Source: Coriobacteriia bacterium
GTDB lineage: Bacteria > Actinomycetota > Coriobacteriia > Coriobacteriales > Atopobiaceae
DNA: 12,513 nt
Direction: 5' to 3'
NCBI GenBank assembly: GCA_003150175.1
Contig: QAKZ01000066.1
Coordinates: forward strand, 1 to 12,513
The position numbers and the translations under genes are program-made. Below the pieces are notes generated by a model, which made no database searches, was not told where the DNA came from, and was given only the letters and a program-made list of their open reading frames with translations. This document shows, in pieces, positions 8,950-12,513 of this stretch (positions are counted from its first letter, which is position 1; every line of letters begins with the position of its first letter).

Positions 8950-9015
8950 TGGCGCAGTTCCGCATGAGCCGGGGGCCACTTAATGTGGCCCCCGTGCGAG
9001 TCAGGACTGTTTGAG
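8950..9015 (-). repeat. Structured repeat element, copy 2 (inverted)
   Basis: This 66-nt element on the - strand has the same ends as copy 1 (CTCAAACAGTCC ... GGAACTGCGCCA). Its core stem is CGGGGGCCAC / GTGGCCCCCG around ATTAA. Relative to copy 1, an A-T pair became G-C and a T-A pair became G-C, so both sides of the stem changed together. It lies 54 bp past the stop of the glycosyltransferase gene and in the same sense as that gene, just as copy 1 is in the sense of clpX. Confidence 0.85.
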
Positions 9016-9069
9016 CATGAAGAGAAATCCAGGGCCTCTCCCCAGCGGTAAGGGATATGCAGCGACCCT

Positions 9070-10212
9070 CTACAGGTTCTGTCCACCGAGGGCGTTGTAG
9101 GCCTTGATGATGGCCGCGCGACGCTTGGAGCCGCCGGGGCAGGTCTTGTCGAAGGCGGGCATGATGCCCTTGTAGAGGGCGATGACCTGCACGCGCTTGG
9201 CGAGGCCCTTCGCGGTGGCACGGGAGTCCTCGAGCTGCGCGCGGATCTCCTCGAGGTAAGGGGAGCGGCGGGCGTACTTCCAAAATAGATCCGCCCCGTC
9301 GGCGTCAGGGTAGAGCCACGGGCGGTTGTCCGGTCCCGCGAAGTGGACGATCCTCGGGTCGCGGCGGGCCTCGTCGTACTCGGCGCGAACATCGGGCGCA
9401 GCGTTAGAGACGATGTGGGTGCGGCGCAGGTGCTGCCAGTCCATGAGGTAGTTCCACTTCATGGGGATGCGCACGTAGTGGCCGTTCACGACCTTGTTGA
9501 GCACGTCTTGGTCGAGCCAGCGCCACATGCGCTCGGTGCTGATGCGCAGGAACTCCTCGGCGGTCACGGTGCGCCTGAGCTCGGCGAGGTTCATAAGCAG
9601 GACGCCTGCCTGGAAGTAGTCGTGCGGGTCGTCCATGCCGAGCTCGTCGTGGAGGTAGGGCCCGACCGAGACGTCGTAGCCGTCGATCTGGCCGAGCGTG
9701 TCCGCGTCGCGGGTGGCGCCGAGCTTGTAGCCCTCGACGTCGTAGTCGTAGAGCTCCGCGATGTCGGCGTTCACGATGAGGTCCGAGTCGAGGTAGATGG
9801 CCTTGTCCACGTTGGGCAGGAGCTGCGGAGCGAGCAGGCGGTAGTAGGTCTCGGGGCGGAAGTGGCCGTGGTGGGGGAGCTTGATGTCGCCGAGCGCAGA
9901 GTCGACGTCGAGGAAGCCGATGCCGACGTTCGCCTCCTTGGTCTGGCGCGTGAGCGTGACCATGCTGGTGGGGGAGAGATCCCTCGTGAGGACGATGACG
10001 TCGTAGCGGCGGCTGGGGCTCGCGTTGTCGACGATCGACTGAGTGGCGACCGAGAGGTACGGGACGAAGCTCTCGCTGCAGGCGAACACGATGACGACGT
10101 CGTTCAGCGGCAAGTCAAGGCCGGTGGAGGACGTCGAGAGCATGGTCGCGCCCAAAGGGGCGCTCTGGTTCTCCGTGTTCTTGTGTAGAGGCATTCTCAG
10201 GTGCTTGATCAA
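9070..10212 (-). CDS. Glycosyltransferase family 8 protein
   Basis: This 380-residue protein fits GT-A fold, family 8 glycosyltransferases (LgtC/GspA-like), which move a sugar from a nucleotide sugar to a surface glycan or other acceptor. Seen in order: IVFACSESFVPYLSVATQSI near 41-60 (nucleotide binding), Asp142-x-Asp144 in YLDSDLIV (metal site), FQAGVLLMN at 200-208 (usually FNAGVLLMN, so Gln replaces Asn), LDQDVLN at 233-239, and HFAGPDNRPW at 290-299 (usually HFxGxxKPW). The C-terminal 60 residues are basic and may bind membrane or acceptor. No signal peptide or membrane segment is evident. TTG 10212 is preferred because AAAGGG lies 8 nt upstream; ATG 10194 has a poorer site. Donor, acceptor and role in wall, capsule or glycolipid synthesis cannot be told, as no other glycan genes are nearby. 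Confidence 0.87.
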   Translation of the reverse strand: MIKHLRMPLHKNTENQSAPLGATMLSTSSTGLDLPLNDVVIVFACSESFVPYLSVATQSIVDNASPSRRYDVIVLTRDLSPTSMVTLTRQTKEANVGIGFLDVDSALGDIKLPHHGHFRPETYYRLLAPQLLPNVDKAIYLDSDLIVNADIAELYDYDVEGYKLGATRDADTLGQIDGYDVSVGPYLHDELGMDDPHDYFQAGVLLMNLAELRRTVTAEEFLRISTERMWRWLDQDVLNKVVNGHYVRIPMKWNYLMDWQHLRRTHIVSNAAPDVRAEYDEARRDPRIVHFAGPDNRPWLYPDADGADLFWKYARRSPYLEEIRAQLEDSRATAKGLAKRVQVIALYKGIMPAFDKTCPGGSKRRAAIIKAYNALGGQNL

Positions 10213-10220
10213 CGTCTATG

Positions 10221-10226
10221 CCCTTT
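10221..10226 (-). promoter_or_regulatory. Ribosome binding site of the glycosyltransferase gene
   Basis: AAAGGG on the - strand, 8 nt before TTG 10212, supports that start. Upstream, TATAGT (10257-10262, - strand) may be the -10 box of a promoter in the 213-bp gap after the hydrolase gene, though no clear -35 is seen. That gap shows no convincing terminator. Confidence 0.5.
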
Positions 10227-10425
10227 GCTTTGCTCTGGCGGTCACGACAACATAAAACTATACCTTTTTGGGCTTCGCGCCGTCTTGCATTTCGCTCACC
10301 TTCGCAAGGCCGGCTCGGTTGCGGCGTGATCCTTGCAGGGGGCGCCGCGTGTCCCGGTGGATGAGGAGAGAAGCCCCTGACGCCCGTCTTTATGGCGAGC
10401 CGCATCGTTCTCCCTCGGTCTCGGC

Positions 10426-11145
10426 TCAGAAAAGCCTCGCGGACCGGGGGTCCCAGCCGGGCCGAAGCGCCTGCAGGGTCTGGGCGGCGCGGTCGAGCGA
10501 GGCGGCTATGTTCGCCGCGCAGGTCGCGTCTCCCTCGTGCTCCGGCAGGTCGGTCTCGAGCAGGAGACGGTCGGTCGGCACCTGCCTTGCGTATTCACGG
10601 CCGCGTCGGGTGGCCAGCATACGCTCGCCGACGGAGAACCAGCAGCCCGCCTCCCGGGCTCGGACGAGCTCCTCGGAGGTCCCGCTGAACCAATGGAAGA
10701 TGCAGCGGCAGGAGGCGAGCGCGCCTGTGCGATCGAGGACGTCGAGGCAGGTGCCCGCAGAGCGCACCGCGTGGACGGAGATCGTCTTTCCGCCGTAGGA
10801 GCACGCCTCGGCCACGGCCTCGAAGACCCGGAGCTGGTCCTTCTTCGTGGCGACGTGGGCGCGGCCGAAGTCGAGGCCGACCTCGCCGACCCAGTCCGTG
10901 CCCTCTATCGCGGAGGCGATCTTCTCCGCATCGGTGCCGCCATCTACGAACCACGGGTGCATACCGGCGGCCACGCGGACGTCGTCAAAGCCGTTTAGCT
11001 GCGATATCGTGTGTTGGTAGCCTTTCGGCGACACCGTGCAGCAGAGCATCCGGAGGCCGAGCCGCCCCGCGTCCGCGGCCGCCCGCGCGGGCTCAGCGAG
11101 CCAATCGAGGTGGACGTGCGCGTCGAAGAGCCGTGCTTCTCCCAT
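10426..11145 (-). CDS. TatD-family metal-dependent hydrolase
   Basis: This 239-residue protein has the TatD layout, a TIM-barrel amidohydrolase-like fold often described as a metal-dependent DNase. Candidate metal ligands are all present: His10 and His12 in FDAHVHLDW, Glu88 in VGEVGLDF, His125 in ISVHAVRSAG, His151 in FHWFSGT, and Asp199 in LLETDLPE. The strand after ETD is unusual: the common SPY(L)-P-(x)-R-N-P stretch is replaced by LPEHEGDATCAANI. The protein is also about 20 residues shorter than typical TatD, so substrate choice may differ. ATG 11145 starts just before the first conserved block; its ribosome site (GGGAATGGA) is weak. It faces away from valS across 96 bp. Whether it shares a transcript with the glycosyltransferase gene is unclear. 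Confidence 0.85.
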   Translation of the reverse strand: MGEARLFDAHVHLDWLAEPARAAADAGRLGLRMLCCTVSPKGYQHTISQLNGFDDVRVAAGMHPWFVDGGTDAEKIASAIEGTDWVGEVGLDFGRAHVATKKDQLRVFEAVAEACSYGGKTISVHAVRSAGTCLDVLDRTGALASCRCIFHWFSGTSEELVRAREAGCWFSVGERMLATRRGREYARQVPTDRLLLETDLPEHEGDATCAANIAASLDRAAQTLQALRPGWDPRSARLF

Positions 11146-11241
11146 TTGTCCATTCCCATCTGTGCACGTGGTATCCTGTACGGTTGTTATACCTGCTTTT
11201 ACAGACGTTTGCCCACGAGGCGCAACGCGAGGAGATTTACC
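11146..11241. promoter_or_regulatory. Divergent promoter region between the TatD-family gene and valS
   Basis: These 96 bp must hold both promoters. Toward valS, TATCCT (11172-11177) or TTATAC (11187-11192) could be the -10 box. Toward the hydrolase, TATAAC (- strand, 11186-11191) overlaps the latter. No good -35 boxes were found. The valS leader would be at most about 60 nt, too short for a T-box riboswitch, and I see no T-box sequence. GGAG at 11231-11234 is the valS ribosome site. Confidence 0.45.

Positions 11242-12513
<1,272 letters not shown>

Noticed and set aside
8745..9069. Small genes in the clpX-glycosyltransferase gap
   Set aside because: Open frames here run through the inverted repeats and read similar peptides from both copies, as expected for spurious translation of a structured repeat. 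No ribosome site was convincing.
11146..11241. T-box riboswitch before valS
   Set aside because: The gap is only 96 bp and lacks the T-box sequence and a terminator hairpin.

Overview
The window is high-GC bacterial DNA with strong third-position G/C preference. Protein features point to an actinobacterium of the Coriobacteriia type (Collinsella/Olsenella-like). That placement is inferred from protein style and codon use and was not tested by a search. All genes are recognisable housekeeping or cell-surface genes. There is no phage, IS element or CRISPR array.

Layout, left to right: the last 49 codons of an NADP-type glutamate dehydrogenase (gdhA) and its terminator; a 397-bp gene-free stretch with a tandem repeat, a promoter and what I read as a PyrR-type transcription attenuator; carA and carB, overlapping by one base (TAATG), which make carbamoyl phosphate for pyrimidines and arginine; a tRNA-Leu(UAG) gene; and tig, clpP and clpX on the + strand, i.e. 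trigger factor plus the ClpXP protease. A 325-bp gene-free stretch follows, packed with nested inverted repeats. Then come a family-8 glycosyltransferase gene and a TatD-family hydrolase gene, both on the - strand. Last, divergent from the hydrolase gene, is the 5' part of valS, cut by the window edge.

Two non-coding regions are the most interesting. First, the carAB leader (about 403-547) can fold in three mutually exclusive ways: a hairpin with a purine-rich loop and bulge resembling a PyrR-binding site, an antiterminator, and a terminator ending in six T residues. This predicts pyrimidine-controlled attenuation. Second, between the convergent clpX and glycosyltransferase genes lie two copies of a 65/66-nt element in opposite orientation. 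They differ at only six positions plus one indel, and four of those substitutions form two fully compensatory base-pair changes in a hairpin stem. This suggests a selected structure, comparable to a REP/BIME-like or 3'UTR RNA element. One copy sits inside the loop of a 20-bp terminator stem.

The + strand genes link nucleotide precursor synthesis with nascent-protein folding and proteolysis. tig, clpP and clpX are probably one transcript, possibly beginning at the tRNA promoter, because I see no clear promoter between the tRNA and tig.
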